Shown piece by piece: positions 20,435-27,179 of a DNA stretch of 35,496 nucleotides. Position 1 is the stretch's first letter. Each line of letters begins with the position of its first letter. A model generated the notes under the pieces. That model was not told where the DNA came from. It made no database searches and worked only from the letters and a program-made list of their open reading frames with translations. This DNA comes from a virus: positions 1-35,496 of IMG/VR virus record IMGVR_UViG_3300020442_001101; one strand, given 5' to 3'. The position numbers and the translations under genes were made by a program.

Positions 20435-20968
20435 TTAAAACTCCATATCTGCGGCTACAATAAATCTATCTTCCATAGATTGTACAACACCAGGACGGTG
20501 CCATACCTTTCCTGGATATATCATCCAGTGTCCTGTTTTCCAAGGAACAAAAAAGTTTCCTTCTCCTTCAGGGTTAATAGGTGCAAGCTCTGTGCCTGCT
20601 TTGTCTAAGTCCTTAACGTCATCAGGTAATTGCATGTAATAAACACCACTTACTGTTGTCGTTGCAGTGTTATGATTATGATGATGCCAAAGTTTATCTC
20701 TATCTTCTTCGTGCTTTAAACTTGTTTGAAAACTCCAACTTTGTATTTGCTTAATTTGTACTTCTCGTCCTAAATACCTAAAGCATGACCAAATAAAACT
20801 CATTTTTAAATCTGTGAAATCTTGGAATACATTCCAGTTAGTTTGATACTTCGGACTATTATGCCAAAACTTTCCCGCTTTAATTCCTAAAGAGACAGTG
20901 CTGACCATGCTCTTTCTATCTTTTTCTGTGATTAAATTATTCCAATCATAGTATTCATATTCTATCAT
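20435..20968 (-). CDS. 2OG-Fe(II) oxygenase, P4H-like (177 aa)
   Basis: Putative 2-oxoglutarate/Fe(II) dioxygenase. The core shows WHHHNHNTATTTVSGVYYMQ (candidate ligands H97-H99), then HWMIYPGKVWHRPGVVQ with H157 as the distal ligand, and R168 in EDRFIVAADMEF as 2OG anchor. It is the canonical marine-phage type with 'HxHxxxxxSGVYY', clearer than the relative at 858-1472. A longer in-frame start at 21001 would extend into the peptidyl-prolyl isomerase gene; the ATG at 20968, overlapping that gene's TAA (TAATG), is preferred. The substrate is unknown. Immediately downstream is thyX. Confidence 0.85.
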   Translation of the reverse strand: MIEYEYYDWNNLITEKDRKSMVSTVSLGIKAGKFWHNSPKYQTNWNVFQDFTDLKMSFIWSCFRYLGREVQIKQIQSWSFQTSLKHEEDRDKLWHHHNHNTATTTVSGVYYMQLPDDVKDLDKAGTELAPINPEGEGNFFVPWKTGHWMIYPGKVWHRPGVVQSMEDRFIVAADMEF

Positions 20969-21288
20969 TAACCTGTCCTTACGACTATATGCACTCCCCA
21001 AGGACTAACAATTGGAGGACCTATCGTATCCATTGGTATGACTTTTACTGCGTTTGCGAAATCAGGATGAAAATGTTCTTCTTGTTGCCAGCCTAAGTCA
21101 CCGCCATGCCTAGGTCCACTTGCACACGCACTATATTTTCCAGCGGCATCTGTCCAACTAATCTGTCCTGATTTAATTTCTTTGATGAGAGTTTCTGCTT
21201 CAGTCATAGCCGCACCTAATGGTCTTTCGTGTGAACTATTTTCAGCATCTTTGTGACTTAATAAAATATGTTTACATTTAAATTTCAT
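20968..21288 (-). CDS. ppiC: Parvulin-type peptidyl-prolyl cis-trans isomerase (106 aa)
   Basis: Rotamase of the PpiC/parvulin family, which speeds proline isomerisation during folding. The fold pattern is complete: KHILLSHKDAE at the start, a helix AETLIKEIKSGQISWTDAAG, KYSACASGPRHGGDLGW, then F..A.........GPPIVSPWGVHIVVRTG. The length equals a single parvulin domain with no signal peptide, so it is cytoplasmic. Its targets are unknown; with dnaJ, clpA and the GroES-like gene it suggests that this phage carries its own folding toolkit. It follows the ferredoxin stop without a gap (TAAATG). Confidence 0.9.
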   Translation of the reverse strand: MKFKCKHILLSHKDAENSSHERPLGAAMTEAETLIKEIKSGQISWTDAAGKYSACASGPRHGGDLGWQQEEHFHPDFANAVKVIPMDTIGPPIVSPWGVHIVVRTG

Positions 21289-21630
21289 TTAATCTCCCTT
21301 GCCTGGCTTTTCAGAAAAGTATTCCATTTTGTTTTCTTTATCTGCCCATTCTTCAGCATCTGCTGGCACATCTTCGGGACGTTTTTGTGATATGTTAGGC
21401 CATTCATTTGACCATTTGAAATTCAAATCATACCATTTATTATCTGTATCGTTGAAATCCTGTATAATTGCATCTACTGGACATTCAGGTTCGCATACTC
21501 CACAGTCAATACATTCATCTGGATTTATCACAAGCATGTTTTCACCTTCATAAAAACAGTCTACAGGACATACTTCGACACAATCCATGTGTTTACATTT
21601 AACACATTTGTCATTGACTAGGTATGTCAT
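21289..21630 (-). CDS. fdxA: 7Fe ferredoxin, [3Fe-4S][4Fe-4S] (113 aa)
   Basis: Bacterial FdxA-type ferredoxin. The cysteines match the Azotobacter FdI scheme: C9, C17 and C50 for the 3Fe-4S cluster and C21 (CP), C40, C43 and C46 for the 4Fe-4S cluster, within [17 protein letters not shown] and [19 protein letters not shown]. The 60-residue C-terminal extension with [13 protein letters not shown] is also typical of alpha- and gammaproteobacterial FdxA, which suggests acquisition from such a host. This differs from the plant-type petF ferredoxins of cyanophages. It could feed electrons to a host or phage reductase. The start overlaps the upstream stop of neither neighbour by more than four bases, as expected in this operon. 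Confidence 0.92.
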   Translation of the reverse strand: MTYLVNDKCVKCKHMDCVEVCPVDCFYEGENMLVINPDECIDCGVCEPECPVDAIIQDFNDTDNKWYDLNFKWSNEWPNISQKRPEDVPADAEEWADKENKMEYFSEKPGKGD

Positions 21631-22037
21631 AAATCTCCTTTTTCACGCATTTCAGCACGAATATTAGTAGCACTAATACTATGTATCTCTTTACCTAAAT
21701 CGTGTTCAGTAAATGTGTATCCTACACCACGCCCATAACTTATGTCTACAATGTTAGGAACTTTCATCACAATGTATTCTTCATTCATCTTGTATCCATG
21801 TTCTTCTAAAGCATTACGAATGCTTACTACAACTTTTGTAAAATCAAAAGGATTGTCGTTTTGTACTAAAGTCCTACCTCCTCCAGCATCTTCACCTATA
21901 ATGCCACCAACATCACGCACCATAATTATGACCTGTCCAGTTTCAGCTAAAGCCCGTTTAAAAAGTTCAGTATGCCCGTCATGCCATGGTTGCCATCGAC
22001 CAAGCATTTGTGTTGTAGGTTTTTTCCAATCAAACAT
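21627..22037 (-). CDS. HxGH nucleotidyltransferase (cytidylyl/adenylyltransferase superfamily, 136 aa)
   Basis: A small nucleotidyltransferase: [20 protein letters not shown] carries HxGH as HDGH (19-22), and ISATNIR (121-127) is the second signature that binds the nucleotide triphosphate. The middle is family-typical ([24 protein letters not shown]). The acceptor is unknown; NMN, glycerol-3-phosphate-type alcohols or sugar phosphates are options. It overlaps the preceding kinase gene by eight bases, so a kinase-then-nucleotidyl-transfer pathway is likely. It differs from the packaged transferase at 6815-7708 by lacking the leader and C-terminal domain. Confidence 0.85.
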   Translation of the reverse strand: MFDWKKPTTQMLGRWQPWHDGHTELFKRALAETGQVIIMVRDVGGIIGEDAGGGRTLVQNDNPFDFTKVVVSIRNALEEHGYKMNEEYIVMKVPNIVDISYGRGVGYTFTEHDLGKEIHSISATNIRAEMREKGDL

Positions 22038-22455
22038 TATTTCTCTCCATCCAAGTTTGTACTACTTGAAGTAATTGTGCATGAGTGTCTTCAAACCATT
22101 TACTTACATGATAATCACAGGAAGGTGGTTGTTCAAACATTTTATTTGTATCTTCAAACCTTCCTTCTTCTATTGTGTTCATCCACACTGTAAAGTCAGG
22201 AGCAAATTCTTGTCTTGCTCTTTCTGTAGGACAAACAAAATCTGCTATGGCAACTTTTCCTGCCATAACAACGCCATCTGCAAGATGTCTCATTCTTTGT
22301 GCTTGCCTCAAACGTCCTTCAGGACTGAAGTCCCAGTCTTTGTAACGTTCTCTTACTGCGTCTGCATTTATGTGTACGCCGTTAATTAATTCTGCAAAAG
22401 GTTTTGCTAATGTGGTTTTGCCACTGCCTGGCAAACCAAATATTAGTATCTTCAT
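22030..22455 (-). CDS. P-loop kinase resembling adenylylsulfate kinase (141 aa)
   Basis: A small nucleoside/APS-kinase-like enzyme. Walker A is GLPGSGKT (7-14), followed by NADAVRERYKDWDFSPEGRL, matching the 'DGD.VR......FS...R' region of CysC APS kinases, then MAGKVAIADFVCPTERARQE in place of the CysC 'VSFISP...R' motif. It is shorter than typical APS kinases (about 200 residues) and lacks the far C-terminus. The overlap with the nucleotidyltransferase gene suggests the two handle successive steps (phosphorylate, then nucleotidylate). The substrate is unknown. The ATG overlaps the gp44 stop (ATGA). Confidence 0.8.
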   Translation of the reverse strand: MKILIFGLPGSGKTTLAKPFAELINGVHINADAVRERYKDWDFSPEGRLRQAQRMRHLADGVVMAGKVAIADFVCPTERARQEFAPDFTVWMNTIEEGRFEDTNKMFEQPPSCDYHVSKWFEDTHAQLLQVVQTWMERNNV

Positions 22456-23369
22456 TTCATTCTCGCTAATCTAATCATTGTTGCCGCCAAATTTATTTCT
22501 GGATCAGCAACCAATGTATGATCTACAAGTCCTTGTTTAATGATTAAGATAGCACTTTCTTGTTTTTCTTCATCACCAAACAGTTCTATATTATCATACA
22601 ACCATTTGTAAACATCTTCCATTTCGTCTGGACGAGCTTGACTACAAACAAGTTTTCTTGCTTTTGAAATTTGTCCTGCTTTGAATAGTTCTGTCATTTC
22701 AAGTTTCCAGTCACTTTCACCAGCATCGCTTTTTTCTGGCGGAAGTAATGATCCACTTACACTATTCATTTGCACCATGTTAATACATTTACGTAAATCA
22801 GGATACGTTGCCTTTACGTATGTATCTAGTGTATCAATGTCTGGCGTAACTTCTTCAGCAATAAGTATTTCAGCAACACGAGCTGTAAACTCTGTTTGAT
22901 CTATGCGTTCGATATGAAAACCTTGGCATCTACTATGTAGTGCTGGAATAATTCTGTTGGGATAATTACAAGTCAAAATAAATCTGCTTGTAGTGTGATA
23001 CTCCTCCATTACACCACGCAACGCCGCCTGTGCGTTAGGTGACAAATAATCTGCCTCATCTAGTAATACAACTTTAAATGCTCCGAACGGAATCATTTGT
23101 ACAAAGTTTACAATCTTGTCACGAACGTCTTCAACTGAGTTTGTGCGACTTGCATTAATTTCTAATACATCAAGATCGTTAACTTCTAATTGATTAAGCA
23201 GTATCTTTGCAAGTGTTGTTTTACCAATACCTGCGTTACCTGAAAATAGTAAGTGTGGAATAGTACCATCTTTTATCCATTGTTGTACTTGTTGTTTTTG
23301 ATGTTCATCTCTAAATACATATCCATCAACTGTATTAGGACGATATTTTTCTACCCATAATTCTTTCAT
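22452..23369 (-). CDS. 44: Sliding-clamp loader ATPase subunit (gp44)
   Basis: T4 gp44-like clamp loader, an RFC-family AAA+ protein that opens the gp45 ring for the polymerase. Numbered from the ATG at 23369 (305 residues): Walker A SGNAGIGKTT (43-52), Walker B VLLDEAD (101-107), the sensor/SRC motif in HSRCQGF (arginine finger, about 146), and the family start ELWVEKYRP. A GTG at 23381 is also in frame but lies within the AGGAGG ribosome-binding site, so the ATG is preferred. The partner subunit gp62 is not evident in this window. The start overlaps the upstream stop (ATGA). Confidence 0.95.
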   Translation of the reverse strand: MKELWVEKYRPNTVDGYVFRDEHQKQQVQQWIKDGTIPHLLFSGNAGIGKTTLAKILLNQLEVNDLDVLEINASRTNSVEDVRDKIVNFVQMIPFGAFKVVLLDEADYLSPNAQAALRGVMEEYHTTSRFILTCNYPNRIIPALHSRCQGFHIERIDQTEFTARVAEILIAEEVTPDIDTLDTYVKATYPDLRKCINMVQMNSVSGSLLPPEKSDAGESDWKLEMTELFKAGQISKARKLVCSQARPDEMEDVYKWLYDNIELFGDEEKQESAILIIKQGLVDHTLVADPEINLAATMIRLARMK

Positions 23370-23677
23370 TTGCCTAACCACCTCCTTGCCGCATCAATTG
23401 GATTTCTCAAGCCTTCATAAGTCTTTTCGATAAAGTCTATATGTTTAGTTAGCTTGTCATTTAGTTCTTTGATTCCAGTCTGAATCTCTGTGATTTGTTT
23501 TTCATCGACAGGTTGCCAATACTGAAACTTTTTATTTGTATTTGTACCTATATATGCCTGGCCAGTTTCCATATCAATAATTTTCCATTTGCTAGGACAT
23601 TTGGTTTCAATTAATAGTTTGATAGGCTGATCCAATTCTTGTGCTTCACGCCCATCTATTAGTTTTCTAGTTTTCAC
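23366..23677 (-). CDS. Small conserved protein of unknown function (103 aa)
   Basis: Not recognised. The N-terminal half is a beta-rich domain (PIKLLIETKCPSKWKIIDME, then TGQAYIGTNTNKKFQYW), and the C-terminal half is a helix with coiled-coil character (EIQTGIKELNDKLTKHIDFI) ending basic. It sits between the exonuclease (11-base overlap) and gp44 (ATGA overlap), that is inside the replication operon. A replisome accessory role is plausible but unproven. It is too different from T4 gp62 to call it that. Confidence 0.7.
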   Translation of the reverse strand: MKTRKLIDGREAQELDQPIKLLIETKCPSKWKIIDMETGQAYIGTNTNKKFQYWQPVDEKQITEIQTGIKELNDKLTKHIDFIEKTYEGLRNPIDAARRWLGK

Positions 23678-24215
23678 GTTCTACTCCAAAATGCTTATAT
23701 GTTGATTGCACACACTTGGCTTGATAATAGCAATCAGCTAATGCATTGTGTGCCGCTTGTTGTATTTTCTTTCTTGGATCATAAGGAAGCATTTTGAATA
23801 GTGTTCTGCTATCTCTAATCTGCCAATAGTTCCAAGGTGTAGGCTTACCGATATTTTTATACAAGTCTTGCAATATCACAAAATCAAATGTAGGTCCTTG
23901 ACACCAAATATAGTCTAAACCTACACACCATTTGTTAAGTTGTTTTGTTAACGAATCCATACTTACACGTTCATGTTCTTCACCAAACGCTTCGTCTTGT
24001 ATTTCTTGTGGTTGCTTGCCCCACCATGCTAAAGTATTGTCGTCAATAGTTCGACCTAAGGTAGTGCTTTGTTCTTCTATATCACAACGAAGGTACAAAG
24101 GAGCATGTGGTTCAGCTTGGCTAAACGGATTAAACTTTACTGCACCTATTGTCATTAGTACACTATCAGGATTTACACCTAGTGTCTCTAAGTCAATCAT
24201 TCCATGTGTTGCCAT
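23667..24215 (-). CDS. dexA: DexA-like 3'-5' exonuclease (DEDDh, 182 aa)
   Basis: A DEDDh exonuclease close to T4 DexA and the Rv2179c/RNase AS family. The four acidic residues and His are all visible: D8 and E10 in MIDLETLG, D111 in CQGPTFDFVILQ, H156 and D161 in AHNALADCYYQ. T4 DexA degrades single-stranded DNA and perhaps RNA; the substrate here could be either. The 182-residue length is a little shorter than T4 DexA (227). It is preceded without a gap by a tiny membrane-protein gene. It is part of the early-promoter operon that contains gp44. Confidence 0.87.
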   Translation of the reverse strand: MATHGMIDLETLGVNPDSVLMTIGAVKFNPFSQAEPHAPLYLRCDIEEQSTTLGRTIDDNTLAWWGKQPQEIQDEAFGEEHERVSMDSLTKQLNKWCVGLDYIWCQGPTFDFVILQDLYKNIGKPTPWNYWQIRDSRTLFKMLPYDPRKKIQQAAHNALADCYYQAKCVQSTYKHFGVEREN

Positions 24216-24341
24216 TTATACCAACTTCATTAATATAATAACTTGTAAAACTAAGACAGCAATCGGTACAATAGTTCTTACTAATTCCATTGTATGATTA
24301 TACTCGTCTAGTTTTCTTTCAAGTTTGTTTCTTCTTGCCAT
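24216..24341 (-). CDS. Small single-span membrane protein (41 aa)
   Basis: Reads MARRNKLERKLDEYNHTMEL, then a hydrophobic segment from about residue 21 to the end (RTIVPIAVLVLQVIILMKLV). The charged N-terminus followed by one span is typical of tiny phage membrane peptides. An AAAGGG ribosome-binding site precedes it. Its TAA is followed at once by the dexA ATG, and its own start lies one base after the 54-residue gene, so the pair is made first in the operon. The function is unknown; host-membrane modification or superinfection exclusion are possible. Confidence 0.6.
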   Translation of the reverse strand: MARRNKLERKLDEYNHTMELVRTIVPIAVLVLQVIILMKLV

Positions 24342-24342
24342 A

Positions 24343-24507
24343 TTACCCTTTCCTATTTTCTTGGCCCATTGCACTTATTATAAGCAATATATAAAGTATA
24401 GGCCAAGCCCAACCTGTGATTGTGCCTGTTAAATGTAGGACCATAAGAGCAACTCCAGTTGCTCCTGTAGTTCCTATACCGCTAGATTGTGCTTTTGGAA
24501 ACTTCAT
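24343..24507 (-). CDS. Small two-span membrane protein (54 aa)
   Basis: A first hydrophobic segment, GIGTTGATGVALMVLHLTG (about 10-28), is followed by WAWPILYILLIISAM (about 33-47), and the protein ends in NRKG. An AGGAG Shine-Dalgarno is well placed. It is the first gene behind the TTGACA-17-TATTAT promoter and is immediately followed by the 41-residue single-span gene. Early expression of two tiny membrane proteins fits host takeover, but no family is recognised. Confidence 0.65.
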   Translation of the reverse strand: MKFPKAQSSGIGTTGATGVALMVLHLTGTITGWAWPILYILLIISAMGQENRKG

Positions 24508-24527
24508 TGTACACTCCTATAATGTTA

Positions 24528-24556
24528 ATAATAACATCATTAACACGGAATGTCAA
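24528..24556 (-). promoter_or_regulatory. Sigma70-type promoter of the 24507-19747 operon
   Basis: Minus-strand TTGACA (24556-24551), a 17-base spacer and TATTAT (24533-24528). It lies between mazG and the small membrane-protein genes, 20 bases before the ATG at 24507. It probably drives the membrane proteins, dexA, gp44, kinase, ferredoxin, isomerase, oxygenase and thyX. Confidence 0.75.
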
Positions 24557-24566
24557 CTACTTTTGG

Positions 24567-24968
24567 CTATAGATCACCTTGTTTTCTGTTTTCCGAATAA
24601 TGGACATCAAATTCGCCACCTGGATATCTTGCCTTGAGCTTGTTAACATTTTCTTCAATTACTTCGTTAGGATCAATACCCAACGCTCTGCATGAATTAA
24701 TCCAATACCAAATAATATCACCAAGTTCTCGCTTAATATGAAATTTGGTATCGTCATCCATAGGTTTACCTTGGAAAACACACTTTTTAACAATTTCAGC
24801 ATATTCGCCGCCTTCTGATGCGATGCCAATTGCACCAGTTAACAATAGTGCAACATTGACATCATCGTTGAGTTCGTGTAAGCGGGCTTGTAAGAAAGCC
24901 CAATCATTTGATTCATCGGAGGTCACACCCTCCACGAATTCTTTATACTTGTTTAAGTCTACTTGCAA
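24567..24968 (-). CDS. mazG: MazG-like nucleotide pyrophosphohydrolase (133 aa)
   Basis: MazG-family enzyme that hydrolyses NTP/dNTP to the monophosphate and pyrophosphate; marine phages commonly carry it. The metal-binding pattern EExxE...ExxD appears as SEGGEYAEIVKK (E52, E55, E58) and HIKRELGDIIWYW (E81, D84). The single-domain length of 133 is normal. No ATG is available before Met70: the start is a TTG at 24968 with AGAGGCG upstream, just after the cochaperonin stop. It may balance nucleotide pools together with the HAD nucleotidase and thyX. Confidence 0.88.
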   Translation of the reverse strand: MQVDLNKYKEFVEGVTSDESNDWAFLQARLHELNDDVNVALLLTGAIGIASEGGEYAEIVKKCVFQGKPMDDDTKFHIKRELGDIIWYWINSCRALGIDPNEVIEENVNKLKARYPGGEFDVHYSENRKQGDL

Positions 24969-24979
24969 TTTCGCCTCTT

Positions 24980-25381
24980 CTAATTTGTAAATTCTTCTGG
25001 TCTAATATCTGCAGGACCATCACTGTATTCATATCCTATACGATGATCAGATGGTCTTTCATCTGAGTACGCAAGAATGCTTTCAGCTTCTACCATTCTA
25101 AGTGTCATATCTTCGTCACCTAAAGTAATAGACAATCCTCTTGTCCAACGTCCGTGTTCAACAAGGATCCATTGTCCTTGTTCGTAAGGGTCATTGTTCT
25201 TAGGACCCTTTCTAAAGACTTTACACCATCTTGGGTAAATGCCTCTAGTGGTGCCATCATCACTACGGATAATAATTCCGCCCTTTGTAACTTGTTCACC
25301 AAATTCCATATCAGAAACAATTACTCTGTTTCCAATCGCTTTTATGTCGTCTGCTTTTACGGATACTAGGTTAGTTCCCAT
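24980..25381 (-). CDS. GroES-like cochaperonin, gp31 analogue (133 aa)
   Basis: A GroES-fold protein. The start is IKAIGNRVIVSDMEFGEQVT, then KGGIIIRSDDGTTRGIYPRW, in which the segment around TKGGIIIRSDDGTT corresponds to the mobile loop that docks on GroEL. It continues with EQGQWILVEHGRWTRGL. T4 gp31 replaces GroES to fold the major capsid protein gp23, and marine T4-like phages carry similar genes. It is longer than GroES (about 97 residues), with an acidic C-terminal tail (PSDHRIGYEYSDGPADIRPE). Its ATG overlaps the upstream stop (TAATG). With DnaJ, ClpA and PpiC it completes a folding set. Confidence 0.82.
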   Translation of the reverse strand: MGTNLVSVKADDIKAIGNRVIVSDMEFGEQVTKGGIIIRSDDGTTRGIYPRWCKVFRKGPKNNDPYEQGQWILVEHGRWTRGLSITLGDEDMTLRMVEAESILAYSDERPSDHRIGYEYSDGPADIRPEEFTN

Positions 25382-25785
25382 TATTCACCTCTTTTTACGA
25401 AATTACCATCAGCGTCTTCTACCCAATCATCTTCTTGTTTAGATTCTGCTTTTGTCTTGCCAGGCTTTGCCTTAGTAGATGAAGTTTTAGGTTTTGCTTC
25501 TTCAACTTCAACTGCAAGTTCAGGTTCAACAATTGGTTCTTCAATCGGCTTACCTGTAGGCTCTTCAAACTGTGTAGGTGGAGTATTATCTTCGTAATAG
25601 TCTCTTAGGACTTCTTCACGTTTTTTGATAATCTTTCCGCCAGGACCGAGTTCGTCACCCCTTGCATTTACTCTAACGTTGCCAACAGCAGGAGTTAATT
25701 CATTTCTTTGTCTAAGCAAATCCATATCAATTGCTTTACCTTGCATTGTTTTGTATTGCTTGCGACCTGTTTGTCTAACTGCCAT
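25381..25785 (-). CDS. Conserved T4-like marine phage protein, likely virion-associated (134 aa)
   Basis: The N-terminal 65 residues (GRKQYKTMQGKAIDMDLLRQ, then PAVGNVRVNARGDELGPGGK) are a pattern conserved among marine T4-like phages. The rest is a Pro/Glu/Lys-rich disordered tail ending DDWVEDADGNFVKRGE. No enzyme motif or membrane segment is seen. A good AGGAGG Shine-Dalgarno precedes the ATG at 25785, with TATAAT-like bases (ATATAATAAAGG) just above but no good -35. It is coupled to the cochaperonin. I recall the family mostly as hypothetical or structural. Confidence 0.7.
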   Translation of the reverse strand: MAVRQTGRKQYKTMQGKAIDMDLLRQRNELTPAVGNVRVNARGDELGPGGKIIKKREEVLRDYYEDNTPPTQFEEPTGKPIEEPIVEPELAVEVEEAKPKTSSTKAKPGKTKAESKQEDDWVEDADGNFVKRGE

Positions 25786-25812
25786 AATTGACCTCCTTTA
25801 TTATATACTTAC

Positions 25813-26334
25813 TTATCTCAAGAACTCACGGTAGTCTAGGTCATATTGGATTGAGTTTACCTTGTGTATACCAATTTTGTACAACACATAGCTTGCTACA
25901 CTTGATCCTCTTCCTACTCCCCAGACAATGTTATTTGCTCTCATAAAATCCACGAGATATACCATATATCTAAGTAGATTGTACATGTTTCTTGATTCAA
26001 ATTCAATTAGTTCTGCTTCTACTCTTTCAATTTCTTTATCTGTCTTACATTTTTCTATGAGAAATCTTTCTATATCTAATGCTTTATAATTGTCAGGCAT
26101 AAACCATTCTTCCTGGCATATCTCATCAAACTTGTTTATATCAACATCAACTGGTTCATATAGCTTTAAAGTCTTATTGCCTTGTTCAGTTGCAAATTTA
26201 TTGAACTTTTGTATTTCAGGATTTGGTTCACAGAGAACTGTATGACATTTCTCAATATGGCCATCATAGATCATATCGATAAGATCATCATTCGTGAATC
26301 TGGGTATACCTAATTTGTCAGTCTTCATTAGCAT
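25813..26334 (-). CDS. DNA polymerase III alpha-like fragment protein (173 aa)
   Basis: The C-terminus VWGVGRGSSVASYVLYKIGI, then HKVNSIQYDLDYREFLR, matches the family C (DnaE) segment 'GVGRGSA..SLVAYLLGIT..DPL.YDLLFERFLNPER'. The protein stops just where DnaE would go on to the catalytic PDFDxD aspartates, so it cannot be a polymerase alone. The N-terminal 120 residues are helical and not recognised. Similar stand-alone proteins occur in T4-like cyanophages. Possible roles are host replisome interference or a scaffold. ATG codons at 26334 and 26328 both lack a Shine-Dalgarno. A TTGACA-type promoter lies just upstream. Confidence 0.72.
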   Translation of the reverse strand: MLMKTDKLGIPRFTNDDLIDMIYDGHIEKCHTVLCEPNPEIQKFNKFATEQGNKTLKLYEPVDVDINKFDEICQEEWFMPDNYKALDIERFLIEKCKTDKEIERVEAELIEFESRNMYNLLRYMVYLVDFMRANNIVWGVGRGSSVASYVLYKIGIHKVNSIQYDLDYREFLR

Positions 26335-26341
26335 TTAATAT

Positions 26342-26370
26342 ATTTTACGATATATTAATTAAATTGTCAA
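26342..26370 (-). promoter_or_regulatory. Sigma70-type promoter of the DnaE-like gene
   Basis: Minus-strand TTGACA (26370-26365), a 17-base spacer and TAAAAT (26347-26342), inside the end of the 26345-26578 gene. The start of the DnaE-like gene is eight bases past the -10 box, so the transcript would be almost leaderless from the first ATG. Confidence 0.62.
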
Positions 26371-26578
26371 GATCTAAATCGCCATTTTCTTGGGTTTCTA
26401 GCCGATTTTTTTCTTCTTTTATTCTAGCTTCTTGTTTATAGTATTCGATGAACGTAGAAATTTGTTCTCTAACCTGCGGATTGGTAGCTTGGAAATACTT
26501 TTTGGTTAAATCGGAAATCTTCTCTTGTAATTGAGAGACAGTTAAATTTGTTGTATCCTCTGAAAAAGGATGTAGCAT
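26345..26578 (-). CDS. Small helical phage protein in fibre block (77 aa)
   Basis: Mostly helical and charged (LTVSQLQEKISDLTKKYFQA, then REQISTFIEYYKQEARIKEE), with coiled-coil character and an acidic C-terminus (DLDLDNLINIS). No family is recognised. It starts one base into the stop of the 190-residue structural gene (TAATG), so it is the last gene of the fibre/baseplate block and may be a chaperone or small connector of that block. The downstream early promoter begins within its end. Confidence 0.7.
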   Translation of the reverse strand: MLHPFSEDTTNLTVSQLQEKISDLTKKYFQATNPQVREQISTFIEYYKQEARIKEEKNRLETQENGDLDLDNLINIS

Positions 26579-27150
26579 TATTCAAAGTAACCTAAATAGT
26601 TTGCCCAAACATTTGCACCAGCATCATAACTTGTAAATTCAAAAATGTAAGTCCTTGTATTTGGCAAATCAATTAATGCTGTAGTATCGCTTGAAGGCCA
26701 AGTGCTAACTCTTTTGAATGTACCTGCTCCTGCATTAGAAGAAAAAGTAATTGTTCTTGCTACTGTGTCACAGTTTAAATACACTCTGATAGTTCCAGCT
26801 TTACCTGTTGCTGGCCAAGCAGAAAGTGTAAGAGTTACATCTGCACCAACAGTGAACGATTGGTGAGTACCATTTGAGAAGTTAATGTTTTGGCTTGTGT
26901 TTACAGTTCCTCCTGCAAAATAACCTTCGCTGTTATTAATAAGTTCTGCATTTTGAATCTTGTTTCCAAGGAAATTGTTATCAGCATTTAGTTTTGCTGT
27001 GTTTGTTTGTAAAGTTTCAATTTCACTCTTTGCCGCAACAAAGTTAGAACTGATTACGCTAAAGTTATCTCTAAAGCCTTGTGAATCATTATCTTCACCA
27101 GCTCTTGGATATTCTGTATTTACGCCAGTTTCGTTAATATTACTTGCCAT
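26578..27150 (-). CDS. Virion structural protein, fibre/baseplate type (190 aa)
   Basis: The N-terminus NINETGVNTEYPRAGEDNDS, then QGFRDNFSVISSNFVAAKSE, is a pattern shared by baseplate/fibre-attached proteins of marine T4-like phages ('...AGxDNDSQGFRDNF..I..NF..A..EI..LQ'). A short coiled-coil segment (IETLQTNTAKLNADN) follows, then a Thr/Ser/Asn-rich beta domain ending WANYLGYFE. The same start logic is seen in the 31119-31817 protein (NDGTGDDLREAFVKVNNNFS). A GATAAATA late box and GAGAGGA lie upstream. It is probably a trimeric fibre or attachment protein. Confidence 0.82.
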   Translation of the reverse strand: MASNINETGVNTEYPRAGEDNDSQGFRDNFSVISSNFVAAKSEIETLQTNTAKLNADNNFLGNKIQNAELINNSEGYFAGGTVNTSQNINFSNGTHQSFTVGADVTLTLSAWPATGKAGTIRVYLNCDTVARTITFSSNAGAGTFKRVSTWPSSDTTALIDLPNTRTYIFEFTSYDAGANVWANYLGYFE

Positions 27151-27167
27151 ATTTTATCCTCTCATAT

Positions 27168-27175
27168 TATTTATC
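27168..27175 (-). promoter_or_regulatory. T4-late-like promoter (GATAAATA)
   Basis: Minus-strand GATAAATA 17 bases before the ATG at 27150, followed by GAGAGGA. One of the clearest late boxes in the window. Confidence 0.65.
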
Positions 27176-27179
27176 AGTA

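Noticed and set aside
20969-21001. Longer start of the P4H-like oxygenase at 21001
   Set aside because: It would add 11 residues inside the isomerase gene without a ribosome-binding site; the TAATG overlap at 20968 matches the operon's style.
23366-23677. gp62, the small clamp-loader subunit, next to gp44
   Set aside because: The 103-aa product has a beta domain plus coiled coil and is far shorter than T4 gp62; adjacency alone does not justify the name.
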